A stretch of DNA of 64,000 nt from Photobacterium lutimaris (GTDB lineage Bacteria; Pseudomonadota; Gammaproteobacteria; Enterobacterales; Vibrionaceae): assembly GCF_003025555.1 (NCBI RefSeq), contig NZ_PYMH01000011.1, forward strand, positions 111,021 to 175,020. Direction: 5' to 3'. Both the position numbers and the translations under genes were made by a program. Below are positions 1 through 9,207 of this stretch, piece after piece. The notes beneath the pieces are model-generated. The model worked only from the letters and a program-made list of their open reading frames with translations, made no database searches and was not told the origin of the DNA. The number at the start of each line of letters is the position of its first letter. The first letter of the stretch is position 1.

Positions 1-657
1 TTTCGTCCTAGCGATGACCGATTGGGCCTGTCACTTTGCTTATGGTGTCTATAATTGGGTCTGTCAGTTTGCGAAGCAATAGGTTGCCTCTATAAATAAA
101 ACGAAAAACAAATGGCAAAGCAACATGGTGCAAGCTAAACCGGTCTGTGAACCCGGCCTTGACGAAATTTAGGGTGCTTACCCGATTTTGTGGTGGCAAT
201 TGTTATACCACGACGTGGTTTTTGGCATCCGCAATGTTAACAGTGATTAACATTGCGACATATTTGAAACATATAATAATGGGGCATTTTGCCCCATTGT
301 TGTGACTGTATTGTAATTGTTGGTTTTTTATTAAGTTACTTATGATGATGCGATAAAAATGATAAATCCTTAGGATTGTCACTTTTGTGTGTTAGTTCAA
401 AATAATTACCCAACAATGATATTGCGTTTAAAGAGTTAGTCGTTTTTCAGTCCGATTAGCGCTGTTTGTCATGGTAAAATCCAACGAAATAGTGCTAAAA
501 TTCCGGCCTCAAAATTACTCGCCACTCAAAGTGTGATGAGTAAGTGAATAGGATGTTGCGTTGCTGGTTGCGGATCAAGCCAGCTTCGGACGAAGGAAAG
601 TCGTGTCTAAATTGCGCAATAGAAAATTTTTTTCCCGTTAATGTAGTGCAAGTGCGT
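1..657. other. Region upstream of nqrA, no supported gene
   Basis: No convincing gene is seen; the reading frames here lack ribosome sites and family resemblance. The stretch holds three dyads. A short hairpin at 207-219 is followed by five T. A perfect 10-bp inverted repeat (GCAATGTTAA at 231-240, its complement at 247-256) is separated by 6 bases. A 9-bp GC-rich hairpin lies at 278-298 (AATGGGGCA / TGCCCCATT). They may be the terminator of an upstream gene lying outside the window and operator or leader structures for the nqr operon. No clear promoter could be assigned. Confidence 0.5.
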
Positions 658-1998
658 ATGATTACAATAAAGAAGGGTCTGGATATCCCAATTTCAGGGA
701 CTCCTACCCAGGCGATAAATGATGGCAAGGCCATCACACGTGTCGCCTTGCTTGGCGAAGAATATGTTGGTATGCGTCCTACAATGCATATCCGCGTAGG
801 GGATGTAGTGAAAAAAGGTCAGGTTCTTTTTGAAGACAAGAAGAATCCAGGCGTTAAGTTCACTGCTCCAGCCAGCGGCAAGGTTGCAGAAATCAATCGT
901 GGTGCAAAGCGTGTTCTACAATCCGTAGTGATTGATGTAGAAGGCGACGAGCAGGTTACATTCAACAGCTATGAAGCTGGTCAGATTGCTCAACTTGAGC
1001 GTTCTGTACTGGTCGATCAGCTGGTTGAGTCTGGTATGTGGACAGCGCTTCGTACGCGTCCGTTCAGCAAGGTCCCTGCGATCGATGCTGAAACTCAGGC
1101 TATCTTTGTAACGGCTATTGACACCAATCCTCTAGCAGCTAACCCAGAAGTTGTTATCAACGAGCAAAACGATGCCTTTACTGCAGGTTTGACAGTATTG
1201 TCTCGCCTAACAAGCGGTAAAGTATTGGTTTGTAAGTCTGGTGCAAGTCTACCTCGCTGCAGTGAAGCCAATGTGGAAGAGCATGTATTCAACGGTCCGC
1301 ACCCTGCGGGTCTAGTGGGTACTCACATCCACACGTTGTTCGGTGCAAGTATCGCGAACGTGGCATGGCACATCAACTATCAGGACGTTATTGCATTCGG
1401 TCAATTGTTCCTGACTGGTGAGCTATTCACTGATCGCGTGGTATCTCTGGCTGGTCCTGTTGTTAACAACCCTCGTCTAGTTCGTACTCAAATTGGTGCG
1501 TCTATCGAGCAGATCACAGACTCTGAAATGATGCCAGGCGAAGTGCGCATTCTTTCTGGTTCTGTGCTGAACGGTGTTAATGCTTCGGGCCCTCATGCTT
1601 ACCTAGGTCGTTACCACCTACAGATTTCAGCCCTTCGCGAAGGCCGTGAAAAAGAATTCTTGGGCTGGATTGCACCAGGTAAAAACAAATTCTCAGTAAC
1701 TCGCTCTTTCCTAAGCCAGTTCTTCCCGGGTCAGCTATTCAATATGACTACGACGACGAACGGTTCTGAGCGTGCGATGGTGCCAATCGGTAACTACGAA
1801 AAAGTAATGCCGCTTGATATCGAGCCGACTCTGCTTCTTCGTGACCTATGTGCAGGTGACGTTGACAGTGCTCAGCAGCTAGGTGCACTTGAGCTGGATG
1901 AAGAAGATCTAGCACTATGTACGTTCGTATGCCCAGGTAAGTATGAATTTGGTCCTATGCTACGTCAGTGCCTGGACACAATTGAGAAGGAAGGGTAA
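658..1998 (+). CDS. nqrA: Na+-translocating NADH:quinone reductase subunit A
   Basis: NqrA is the peripheral cytoplasmic subunit of the Na+-NQR complex, which oxidises NADH, reduces ubiquinone and pumps sodium. The protein is 446 residues, the usual length, and matches the family from its first residues (MITIKKGLDIPISGTP) to the conserved C-terminus (CLDTIEKEG). The frame stays open further upstream to a GTG at 544, but the family start is the ATG at 658, so the longer reading is rejected. It is the first gene of a six-gene operon, with nqrB three bases downstream. Codon use is strongly biased, as expected of a highly expressed respiratory operon. Confidence 0.97.
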   Translation: MITIKKGLDIPISGTPTQAINDGKAITRVALLGEEYVGMRPTMHIRVGDVVKKGQVLFEDKKNPGVKFTAPASGKVAEINRGAKRVLQSVVIDVEGDEQVTFNSYEAGQIAQLERSVLVDQLVESGMWTALRTRPFSKVPAIDAETQAIFVTAIDTNPLAANPEVVINEQNDAFTAGLTVLSRLTSGKVLVCKSGASLPRCSEANVEEHVFNGPHPAGLVGTHIHTLFGASIANVAWHINYQDVIAFGQLFLTGELFTDRVVSLAGPVVNNPRLVRTQIGASIEQITDSEMMPGEVRILSGSVLNGVNASGPHAYLGRYHLQISALREGREKEFLGWIAPGKNKFSVTRSFLSQFFPGQLFNMTTTTNGSERAMVPIGNYEKVMPLDIEPTLLLRDLCAGDVDSAQQLGALELDEEDLALCTFVCPGKYEFGPMLRQCLDTIEKEG

Positions 1999-2001
1999 TT
2001 C

Positions 2002-3246
2002 ATGAGTCTCAAGAATTTACTCGAGCAGGTTGAACACCATTTCGAGCCAGGTGGTAAGCACGAGAAGTGGTTTGCGCTTTACGAAGCGTTTGCAACTTTG
2101 ATGTACACGCCAGGCCAGGTAACGCGCACAAGCGCACACGTTCGCGACAGCGTTGATCTAAAACGCATCATGATCATGGTGTGGTTTGCGGTCTTCCCAG
2201 CTATGTTCTGGGGTATGTACAACACTGGCCACCAGGCTATCACTGCGCTTAACCACATGTATGTGGGTGAGCAGCTAGCAACGCTTGTTGCCGGTGACTG
2301 GCACTACTGGCTGACAGAAATGCTAGGCGGCACCATGTCAGCAGACGCTGGCTGGGGTAGCAAAATGCTACTGGGTGCGACCTACTTCCTACCAATTTAT
2401 GCCGTGGTATTCGCTGTAGGTGGTTTCTGGGAAGTTCTTTTCTGTATGGTGCGTAAGCACGAAGTTAACGAAGGTTTCTTTGTAACTTCTATTCTTTTCG
2501 CACTGATCGTACCGCCAACACTACCACTATGGCAGGCAGCACTGGGTATTACCTTCGGTGTTGTCGTTGCTAAAGAAATCTTTGGTGGTACTGGTCGTAA
2601 CTTCCTTAACCCTGCATTGGCAGGTCGTGCGTTCCTATTCTTCGCATACCCAGCTCAGATCTCTGGTGATCTAGTGTGGACTGCGGCAGATGGCTTCTCT
2701 GGTGCAACAGCACTAAGCCAGTGGGCAAACGGCGGTCAGGCTGCAGTTCTTAACACGGTAACTGGCGATGCTGTAAGCTGGATGGACGCGTTCATCGGCC
2801 GTATCCCAGGTTCTATCGGTGAAGTGTCAACCCTAGCTATCATCCTTGGTGGCGCAATGATCGTGTTCATGGGTATTGCTTCATGGCGCATCATCGCGGG
2901 TACGTTGATCGGTATGATCGCGACAGCGACGCTATTCAACATTATTGGTTCTGATACTAACGCAATGTTCAGCATGCCATGGCACTGGCACCTAGTTCTA
3001 GGTGGTTTTGCATTCGGTATGATGTTCATGGCAACCGACCCAGTGTCTGCTGCATTTACCAACAAAGGTAAGTGGTGGTATGGCGCACTAATCGGTGCAA
3101 TGGCTGTTATGGTTCGTGTGGTTAACCCTGCGTACCCAGAAGGTATGATGCTAGCAATTCTATTTGCTAACCTATTCGCACCTCTATTTGACAACCTTGT
3201 AGTTCAGGGCAATATCAAGCGGAGACTAGCTCGTCATGTCAAGTAA
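2002..3246 (+). CDS. nqrB: Na+-NQR subunit B, membrane subunit with covalent FMN
   Basis: This is the main integral-membrane subunit of the sodium pump, 414 residues with about ten hydrophobic segments. The motif SGAT at residues 233-236 carries Thr236, the known site of covalent FMN attachment by a phosphoester bond made by ApbE. It is homologous to RnfD/NqrB proteins. The gene starts three bases after nqrA and its 3' end overlaps nqrC by 11 bases, so translational coupling is likely. Apart from Thr236, function is assigned from overall family resemblance and operon position. Confidence 0.97.
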   Translation: MSLKNLLEQVEHHFEPGGKHEKWFALYEAFATLMYTPGQVTRTSAHVRDSVDLKRIMIMVWFAVFPAMFWGMYNTGHQAITALNHMYVGEQLATLVAGDWHYWLTEMLGGTMSADAGWGSKMLLGATYFLPIYAVVFAVGGFWEVLFCMVRKHEVNEGFFVTSILFALIVPPTLPLWQAALGITFGVVVAKEIFGGTGRNFLNPALAGRAFLFFAYPAQISGDLVWTAADGFSGATALSQWANGGQAAVLNTVTGDAVSWMDAFIGRIPGSIGEVSTLAIILGGAMIVFMGIASWRIIAGTLIGMIATATLFNIIGSDTNAMFSMPWHWHLVLGGFAFGMMFMATDPVSAAFTNKGKWWYGALIGAMAVMVRVVNPAYPEGMMLAILFANLFAPLFDNLVVQGNIKRRLARHVK

Positions 3247-4030
3247 TAACGATAGCATTAAAAAGACGCTAATTGTTGTTATCGCACTGAGCCTAGTGTG
3301 CTCAATCGTGGTATCAGCAGCGGCGGTTGCTCTGCGTCCACTGCAGCAGAAGAATGCGGTGCTTGATGTTCAGCGCAATATCCTTTCAGTAGCGGGCCTT
3401 CTTCAAGACGGTACCAATGTTACTGAAGCGTATGACCAGTTCATCGAACCTAAGCTTGTTGACCTAGAAACCGGTGAATTCGTCAAGCAAACTGAAGACG
3501 GTGCGACTGCATCTGATTACAGCCAGCGTAACGCTGCGAAAGATCCTGCTCAGTCTATTCGCCTATCGGGTGACCAAGATCTAGCGAAGATCATTCGTCG
3601 TGCAAACGTGGCGACTGTTTACCTAGTGAAAGATGCGAACGATAACATCGAGAAGCTGATCCTGCCGGTACACGGTGGTGGTCTGTGGTCAATGATGTAC
3701 GCATTTATCGCAGTAGAAACTGACGGTAACACGCTTGCGGGTATCACTTACTACGAGCAGGGTGAAACGCCTGGACTTGGTGGTGAGATCGAGAACCCGA
3801 GCTGGCGTGCACAGTTCGTTGGTAAAGAATTGTTCGATAGCAACAGCAAGCCAGCTATCCGTGTCGTTAAAGGTGGTGCACCTGAAGGCGATATCCACGG
3901 TGTAGATGGTCTGTCTGGCGCAACCCTAACAGCAAATGGTGTTCAGCACACCTTCGACTTCTGGTTGGGTGATATGGGCTTTGGTCCATTCCTAGCTAAA
4001 GTTCGTGAAGGAGGCCTAAACAATGGCTGA
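3236..4030 (+). CDS. nqrC: Na+-NQR subunit C, periplasmic covalent-FMN subunit
   Basis: NqrC is a 264-residue protein with one N-terminal membrane anchor (about residues 10-32) and a periplasmic FMN-binding domain. The flavinylation motif DGLSGAT ends at Thr230, equivalent to the modified threonine of the Vibrio protein. It passes electrons within the complex between the Fe-S centre and FMN of NqrB. The start lies 11 bases inside nqrB and the end overlaps nqrD by 8 bases, the tight packing typical of this operon. Confidence 0.96.
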   Translation: MSSNNDSIKKTLIVVIALSLVCSIVVSAAAVALRPLQQKNAVLDVQRNILSVAGLLQDGTNVTEAYDQFIEPKLVDLETGEFVKQTEDGATASDYSQRNAAKDPAQSIRLSGDQDLAKIIRRANVATVYLVKDANDNIEKLILPVHGGGLWSMMYAFIAVETDGNTLAGITYYEQGETPGLGGEIENPSWRAQFVGKELFDSNSKPAIRVVKGGAPEGDIHGVDGLSGATLTANGVQHTFDFWLGDMGFGPFLAKVREGGLNNG

Positions 4031-4655
4031 TACTAAAGAAATGAAGAAGATTCTGTTTGCGCCGTTTCTCGACAACAACCCGATCGCGCTTCAGATTCTT
4101 GGTGTTTGTTCTGCGCTGGCAGTAACAACCAAACTAGAGACAGCATTCGTAATGACCCTTGCGGTAACGTTCGTTTGTGCGTTCTCTAACTTGTTCGTAT
4201 CTCTGATCCGTAACCACATTCCTAACAGTGTACGTATCATCGTGCAGATGGCGATCATCGCCTCGTTGGTAATCGTTGTTGACCAGGTACTGAAAGCATT
4301 TGTTTACGATATCTCTAAGCAGCTTTCTGTATTCGTTGGTCTGATCATCACGAACTGTATCGTTATGGGTCGTGCTGAAGCATACGCCATGAAGTCTGAG
4401 CCATTGCCATCTCTCGTCGATGGTATTGGTAACGGCCTAGGTTACGGCTTCGTACTTATCACTGTTGCTTTCTTCCGTGAGCTATTTGGTTCAGGCAAGC
4501 TATTCGGTGTGGAAATCCTGCCGCTAGTGTCTGACGGTGGTTGGTACCAGCCAAACGGTATGATGATCCTAGCACCATCAGCGTTCTTCCTGATTGGTTT
4601 CATGATCTGGGCTATCCGTATCATCCGTCCAGAACAAATCGAAGCGAAGGAGTAA
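4023..4655 (+). CDS. nqrD: Na+-NQR subunit D, membrane subunit
   Basis: A 210-residue polytopic membrane protein of the NqrDE/RnfAE family with about six membrane segments. NqrD and NqrE form a pseudo-symmetric pair holding an intramembrane iron centre with two cysteines from each subunit. Cys29 (motif ILGVCSAL) and a second cysteine in TNCIVMG, near residue 112, fit these ligands. It overlaps nqrC by 8 bases and is followed by nqrE after 7 bases. The iron is thought to be delivered by NqrM, whose gene lies 3 kb downstream. Confidence 0.96.
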   Translation: MADTKEMKKILFAPFLDNNPIALQILGVCSALAVTTKLETAFVMTLAVTFVCAFSNLFVSLIRNHIPNSVRIIVQMAIIASLVIVVDQVLKAFVYDISKQLSVFVGLIITNCIVMGRAEAYAMKSEPLPSLVDGIGNGLGYGFVLITVAFFRELFGSGKLFGVEILPLVSDGGWYQPNGMMILAPSAFFLIGFMIWAIRIIRPEQIEAKE

Positions 4656-4662
4656 GGGGAAC

Positions 4663-5259
4663 ATGGAACATTATCTAAGCCTTCTAGTTCGTTCGATCTT
4701 TATCGAGAACTTGGCACTGTCGTTCTTCCTAGGTATGTGTACATTCCTAGCGGTATCGAAAAAAGTGAAGACTTCTTTCGGTCTGGGTGTAGCGGTTATC
4801 GTTGTACTAACGATCGCTGTTCCAGTGAACAACTTGATCTACAACCTACTGCTAAAAGACGGCGCCATTGTTTCAGGTGTTGACCTTAGCTTCCTGAACT
4901 TTATTACGTTCATCGGTGTTATCGCGGCATTGGTACAGATCCTGGAAATGGTTCTGGACCGCTTCTTCCCGCCGCTATACAACGCGCTAGGTATTTTCCT
5001 GCCATTGATCACAGTAAACTGTGCGATCTTCGGTGGTGTATCTTTCATGGTGCAGCGTGATTACAACTTTGCTGAATCTGTAGTATACGGTCTAGGTTCT
5101 GGTATCGGTTGGATGCTAGCAATCGTTGCTCTTGCGGGTATTCGTGAGAAGATGAAATACTCAGACGTACCTCCTGGTCTTCGTGGCCTAGGTATCACAT
5201 TCATCACCGTTGGCCTTATGGCGTTGGGCTTCATGTCCTTCTCCGGCGTTCAGCTGTAA
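4663..5259 (+). CDS. nqrE: Na+-NQR subunit E, membrane subunit
   Basis: A 198-residue polytopic membrane protein and partner of NqrD. Cys26 (FFLGMCTFL) and the cysteine of VNCAIFGG, near residue 120, are the expected iron ligands in inverted half-helices. A good ribosome site (AAGGGG) precedes the ATG. The gene is 24 bases ahead of nqrF. Confidence 0.96.
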   Translation: MEHYLSLLVRSIFIENLALSFFLGMCTFLAVSKKVKTSFGLGVAVIVVLTIAVPVNNLIYNLLLKDGAIVSGVDLSFLNFITFIGVIAALVQILEMVLDRFFPPLYNALGIFLPLITVNCAIFGGVSFMVQRDYNFAESVVYGLGSGIGWMLAIVALAGIREKMKYSDVPPGLRGLGITFITVGLMALGFMSFSGVQL

Positions 5260-5283
5260 TCAGGATAATAAGGAATAAAATCA

Positions 5284-6507
5284 ATGGATATTATTCTTGG
5301 CGTAGTCATGTTCACCTTGATTATCCTGGCTCTAGTTTTAGTGATCCTATTCGCTAAATCTAAGCTGGTACCATCAGGTGACATTACTATCTCAGTAAAT
5401 GGCGATCCGGAAAAAGCGATTACAACCGCTGCCGGTAACAAACTGCTTAATGCGCTTTCAGCGAGCGGTATCTTTGTTTCTTCTGCTTGTGGTGGCGGTG
5501 GCTCTTGTGGCCAGTGTCGCGTGAAAGTGAAGTCTGGAGGTGGCGATATCCTACCGACAGAGCTTGACCACATCACCAAAGGTGAAGCACGTGAAGGCGA
5601 ACGTCTGGCTTGTCAGGTTAATGTTAAATCTGACATGGACATCGAACTTCCAGAAGAAATCTTTGGCGTTAAGAAGTGGGAATGTGAAGTTCTTTCGAAT
5701 GATAACGAAGCCACGTTCATTAAAGAACTTGTGCTTAAAATCCCTGAAGGTGAGGAAGTTCCTTTCCGTGCAGGTGGTTACATTCAGATTGAAGCTGAAC
5801 CGCACCACATCAAGTACTCTGACTTCGATGTTCCTGAGGAATACCGCGAAGACTGGGACAAGTTCAACCTGTTCCGTTACGAGTCTATTGTAAAAGAGCA
5901 TTCAATCCGTGCTTACTCTATGGCGTCATACCCAGAAGAGAAAGGCTTGATCAAGCTGAACGTACGTATTGCAACGCCGCCGCCAAACAACCCTGATGTA
6001 CCACCTGGCGTTATGTCATCGTACATCTGGTCGCTTAAGGCTGGTGACACGTGTACTATCTCTGGTCCATTCGGTGAGTTCTTCGCGAAAGAAACTGACA
6101 ACGAAATGGTATTCATCGGTGGTGGTGCAGGTATGGCACCTATGCGTTCGCACATCTTCGACCAGCTTCTACGCCTGAAATCTAAGCGTAAGATGACTTA
6201 CTGGTACGGTGCGCGTTCTAAGCGTGAAATGTTCTACATTGAAGATTTCGATACGCTAGCAGCGGACAACGACAACTTCGAGTGGCATGTTGCCCTGTCT
6301 GATCCACTACCAGAAGATAACTGGGATGGTTACACAGGCTTCATCCACAACGTGATCTACGAGAACTACTTGAAAGATCACGAAGCACCTGAAGATTGTG
6401 AGTACTACATGTGTGGTCCACCAATGATGAACGCAGCTGTTATCGGCATGCTGAAAGATCTTGGTGTTGAAGACGAAAACATCCTACTGGATGACTTCGG
6501 TGGCTAA
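5284..6507 (+). CDS. nqrF: Na+-NQR subunit F, NADH-oxidising flavoprotein
   Basis: NqrF is the entry point for electrons: it oxidises NADH through FAD and a [2Fe-2S] centre. The 407-residue protein has an N-terminal membrane helix (about 3-24), a plant-type ferredoxin domain with Cys69, Cys75, Cys78 and Cys110 as cluster ligands, an FAD-binding domain (RAYSMASYP) and an NADH-binding domain (GGGAGMAPMRSH and CGPPMM). It is the last structural gene of the operon and is followed by a strong terminator at 6529-6558. Confidence 0.97.
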   Translation: MDIILGVVMFTLIILALVLVILFAKSKLVPSGDITISVNGDPEKAITTAAGNKLLNALSASGIFVSSACGGGGSCGQCRVKVKSGGGDILPTELDHITKGEAREGERLACQVNVKSDMDIELPEEIFGVKKWECEVLSNDNEATFIKELVLKIPEGEEVPFRAGGYIQIEAEPHHIKYSDFDVPEEYREDWDKFNLFRYESIVKEHSIRAYSMASYPEEKGLIKLNVRIATPPPNNPDVPPGVMSSYIWSLKAGDTCTISGPFGEFFAKETDNEMVFIGGGAGMAPMRSHIFDQLLRLKSKRKMTYWYGARSKREMFYIEDFDTLAADNDNFEWHVALSDPLPEDNWDGYTGFIHNVIYENYLKDHEAPEDCEYYMCGPPMMNAAVIGMLKDLGVEDENILLDDFGG

Positions 6508-6528
6508 TTAGCTACACACTGAAAAACT

Positions 6529-6558
6529 GGCTGATCCCCTTTGGGGTCAGCCTTTTTT
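6529..6558 (+). terminator. Rho-independent terminator of the nqr operon
   Basis: Ten-base-pair stem (GGCTGATCCCC paired with GGGGTCAGCC), three-base loop and a run of six T. It lies 22 bases after the nqrF stop and separates the structural genes from apbE-nqrM. Confidence 0.9.
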
Positions 6559-6637
6559 CGTAATAAGCGCATAATAACAGTATGTAAGATAAGGTCTTTG
6601 CATATTATTAACTGTCTTTCATTTGGGGAGTAGTTGG

Positions 6638-7660
6638 ATGAAGACATTGCTACACCGCGCATTGATGATGCTCGCGTTGGTATTTACCCTATCAGCTTGT
6701 AGTGATCAGCGTGAGTTGATTCACCTTAACGGTTCGACCATGGGAACCTACTATTCAATTAAGTTGATTAAGCAGGAAGGCTTACCGCCTGCCACGGATA
6801 TCCAGGCAGAAATTGACCGTCGACTCGAGTTGGTTAACGATCAGATGTCGACTTACCGTAAGCATTCCGAGCTCAGCCAATTTAACCAATTCCGTGCCAA
6901 TGAGCCGTTTGAAGTATCAGCCGACACTGCTAAGGTAGTGACGGAGGCTATCCGTCTTGCCAAGCTGACTGACGGTGCATTGGATGTGACTGTCGGTCCG
7001 ATTGTGAACCTGTGGAGTTTCGGCCCTGAAGCACGCCCGGAGAAAACACCGACTGAGCAAGAGCTGTCAGAGCGCCGACAGATTGTCGGTATCCACCACC
7101 TGAGCGTGGAAGGTAATACCCTGACTAAGGATATTCCTGAACTGTACGTAGACTTGTCCTCGATTGCCAAGGGATTTGGGGTTGACGTGGTGGCCGATTA
7201 CTTTGATGATCTAGGCGTAGCAGATTACCTGGTTGAGATTGGTGGTGAACTGAGCCTGAAAGGCAATAACCTCGAAGGCGTGCCGTGGCGCATCGCAATT
7301 GAGAAGCCAACCGAAGACGGTAGCCGAGCGATTCAGGAAGTGATTGAGCCGGGTGATATGGCGGTTGCTACATCGGGTGATTACCGTAACTACTTCGAAG
7401 AAGATGGCGTACGTTACTCTCACTTGATCGATCCCAACAGCGGTATGCCGATTTCTAACCATGTGGTATCGGTAACAGTGCTGCACCCATCAAGTATGAC
7501 GTCAGATGCACTAGCGACGGCATTCTCTGTAATGGGCGAGGAAAAGGCACTGGCATTGGCCAACCAAGAGCAGATCCCATTGTTGTTGGTAGTGAAAACA
7601 GAGCAAGGCTTCAAGGAATATATTTCTGATGCCTTTGCCCCTTATATGAACCAAAAGTAG
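6638..7660 (+). CDS. apbE: FAD:protein FMN transferase, lipoprotein ApbE
   Basis: ApbE transfers FMN from FAD onto threonine residues of NqrB and NqrC in the periplasm, a step needed for an active sodium pump. The 340-residue protein begins with a signal peptide ending in the lipobox LSAC, then the ApbE domain (GSTMGTYYS, later DLSSIAKGFGVD and TSGDYRNYF). An in-frame TTG at 6623 lies upstream, but the ATG at 6638 has the better ribosome site (GGGGAG, 7 bases away) and gives a proper signal peptide. Position between nqrF and nqrM supports the role. Confidence 0.95.
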   Translation: MKTLLHRALMMLALVFTLSACSDQRELIHLNGSTMGTYYSIKLIKQEGLPPATDIQAEIDRRLELVNDQMSTYRKHSELSQFNQFRANEPFEVSADTAKVVTEAIRLAKLTDGALDVTVGPIVNLWSFGPEARPEKTPTEQELSERRQIVGIHHLSVEGNTLTKDIPELYVDLSSIAKGFGVDVVADYFDDLGVADYLVEIGGELSLKGNNLEGVPWRIAIEKPTEDGSRAIQEVIEPGDMAVATSGDYRNYFEEDGVRYSHLIDPNSGMPISNHVVSVTVLHPSSMTSDALATAFSVMGEEKALALANQEQIPLLLVVKTEQGFKEYISDAFAPYMNQK

Positions 7661-7670
7661 AGATTGAACA

Positions 7671-7892
7671 ATGGTTATCTATGTAACGACCTTTGCTGTG
7701 TTTTTGCTGGTTATCGCGGCGATGGCTGTCGGTTATATCTTCCAGCGTAAAAGCGTCAGTGGCAGCTGTGGCGGCCTGGACGGGATCGGTATCGCTAAAG
7801 AGTGTGACTGTCCTGAGCCGTGTGATGCTCGCCTCAAGCGTGAAGCGCGCGAAGCCCGTGCAGCAGAGTGGAAGAAAAATCAGATCATCTGA
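7671..7892 (+). CDS. nqrM: Na+-NQR maturation protein NqrM
   Basis: A 73-residue protein with one N-terminal membrane helix (about residues 3-24) followed by four cysteines (SCGG and ECDCPEPC) and a charged tail. This is the NqrM (DUF539) pattern; NqrM is needed to insert the iron held between NqrD and NqrE. It sits 10 bases after apbE, so both maturation factors are probably co-transcribed. A terminator follows at 7932-7957. Confidence 0.93.
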   Translation: MVIYVTTFAVFLLVIAAMAVGYIFQRKSVSGSCGGLDGIGIAKECDCPEPCDARLKREAREARAAEWKKNQII

Positions 7893-7931
7893 TCAGACAA
7901 GCCCAGAGTGGCTCGTTTACTCTGATTTTCA

Positions 7932-7957
7932 AGCCCGGCACTGCCGGGCTTTTTGTT
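7932..7957 (+). terminator. Terminator after nqrM
   Basis: Eight-base GC-rich stem (AGCCCGGC / GCCGGGCT) with a three-base loop and a T-rich tail. Confidence 0.9.
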
Positions 7958-7994
7958 ATGCTTCACACCGTTTGATCTAGCCTCTATAATGTTA

Positions 7995-8010
7995 CTGTAT
8001 AAAAAAACAG
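7995..8010 (+). promoter_or_regulatory. LexA box (SOS operator) of dinB
   Basis: CTGTATAAAAAAACAG matches the LexA consensus CTGT-N8-ACAG exactly. It lies 20 bases before the dinB start, which puts SOS repression directly on the error-prone polymerase gene. Confidence 0.9.
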
Positions 8011-8029
8011 TAACCAGGTGTAAGATCGC

Positions 8030-9115
8030 ATGTCTCCGTTGTTATCCCCCAAGCCAGCCAAGGTGCAGAAGAAGATTATCCATGTCGACATGGACTGCTT
8101 CTACGCGGCGGTAGAGATGCGTGACAATCCTGAGCTGCGTGATATCCCGATTGCCATCGGTGGGCGTTCCGAGCAGCGAGGGGTGATCAGCACCTGTAAT
8201 TACCTGGCGCGCAAGTACGGTGTACGCTCGGCTATGCCGACCGGAAAGGCGATGCAACTCTGTCCGCACCTAACGCTGGTATCAGGGCGGATGGCCGTTT
8301 ACAAAGAGGTCTCTGGTCAGATCCGCGAAATCTTCCAGCGCTATACCGATAAAATAGAACCGTTATCCCTCGATGAAGCCTATCTCGATGTGACGGACTG
8401 CGATCTGTGCCATGGCTCTGCCACCTTGATTGCCGAAGATATCCGCCGCACCATTCGCGAGGAGCTGAACCTAACAGCCTCAGCCGGGGTTGCCCCGGTT
8501 AAGTTCATCGCCAAGATAGCCTCAGATCTCAACAAGCCCGATGGCCAGTATGTCGTGACCCCTGATGAAATCCCCGACTTTGTCGCCGATCTGAAGCTTG
8601 AGAAGATCCCCGGTGTTGGCAAGGTTACTACCCAGAAACTTCATGACAGAGGCCTGTATGTCGGCAAAGATGTCCAACAATATGATAGGCATATGCTGTT
8701 GCAGCAGTTTGGTAAGTTCGGCCAGTCGTTGTGGTCCCGTGCCCACGGGATTGATGAGCGGGAAGTGGTGGTGGAGCGTGAACGCAAATCGGTCGGGGTA
8801 GAACGGACTTTCACCCAAAATATCAGCAGCTATGAGCAATGCTGGGAAGTAATAGAGCGCTTGTTTCCTGAATTGGAAAAGCGCCTCAAGCGGGTACGTC
8901 CTGAGCTCAACATTGCCAAGCAGGGCGTGAAAGTGAAGTTTGCTGACTTTCAGCAGACCACGGTTGAGCATACCCAGCCTAAGTTGGAAAAGGCCCAGTT
9001 TGAGGGGCTGCTCAAGGAAGCCTTGACCCGCCAGCAGAACAGGGAGATCCGCTTGATTGGGATCAGTGTTGGCTTGGAGGTCGGTACCCGGGCACAGCAG
9101 TTGTCGTTGTTTTGA
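8030..9115 (+). CDS. dinB: DNA polymerase IV (Y-family translesion polymerase)
   Basis: DinB is an SOS-induced polymerase that bypasses DNA lesions with low fidelity. The 361-residue protein has the palm motifs HVDMDCFYAAVE and SLDEAYLDV with the catalytic acidic residues, a helix-hairpin-helix thumb (KIPGVGKVT), a little-finger domain, and a C-terminal beta-clamp-binding peptide QLSLF. It is about ten residues longer than the E. coli enzyme, the extra being at the N-terminus. A LexA box overlaps the promoter region. Confidence 0.97.
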   Translation: MSPLLSPKPAKVQKKIIHVDMDCFYAAVEMRDNPELRDIPIAIGGRSEQRGVISTCNYLARKYGVRSAMPTGKAMQLCPHLTLVSGRMAVYKEVSGQIREIFQRYTDKIEPLSLDEAYLDVTDCDLCHGSATLIAEDIRRTIREELNLTASAGVAPVKFIAKIASDLNKPDGQYVVTPDEIPDFVADLKLEKIPGVGKVTTQKLHDRGLYVGKDVQQYDRHMLLQQFGKFGQSLWSRAHGIDEREVVVERERKSVGVERTFTQNISSYEQCWEVIERLFPELEKRLKRVRPELNIAKQGVKVKFADFQQTTVEHTQPKLEKAQFEGLLKEALTRQQNREIRLIGISVGLEVGTRAQQLSLF

Positions 9116-9117
9116 TG

Positions 9118-9207
9118 GAGCGGCCATGGGCGGAAGGCAATAGGCTATTGGAAGAGCAAGAACTTGGAAGCAATAATTTGACATGGAAAGACTTTTGATA
9201 AGGCTAA
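9118..9207. repeat. Head segment of heptamer repeat element, locus 1
   Basis: About 90 bases between dinB and a tandem array. They resemble by eye the segment at 63850-63929: both contain GCGGCC, then TAGGCTATTGGAAGAGC, then GAAGCAA and TTGACATGG in the same order with similar spacing. The decamer AGGCTATTGG at 9142-9151 also occurs at 38590 and 63863, each time upstream of a heptamer array. Confidence 0.7.

Noticed and set aside
8..199. 63-codon minus-strand frame at the window start
   Set aside because: No ribosome site, no family resemblance and ordinary composition.
544..657. N-terminal extension of NqrA from a GTG
   Set aside because: The family start is at 658 and the extension has no similarity to NqrA proteins.
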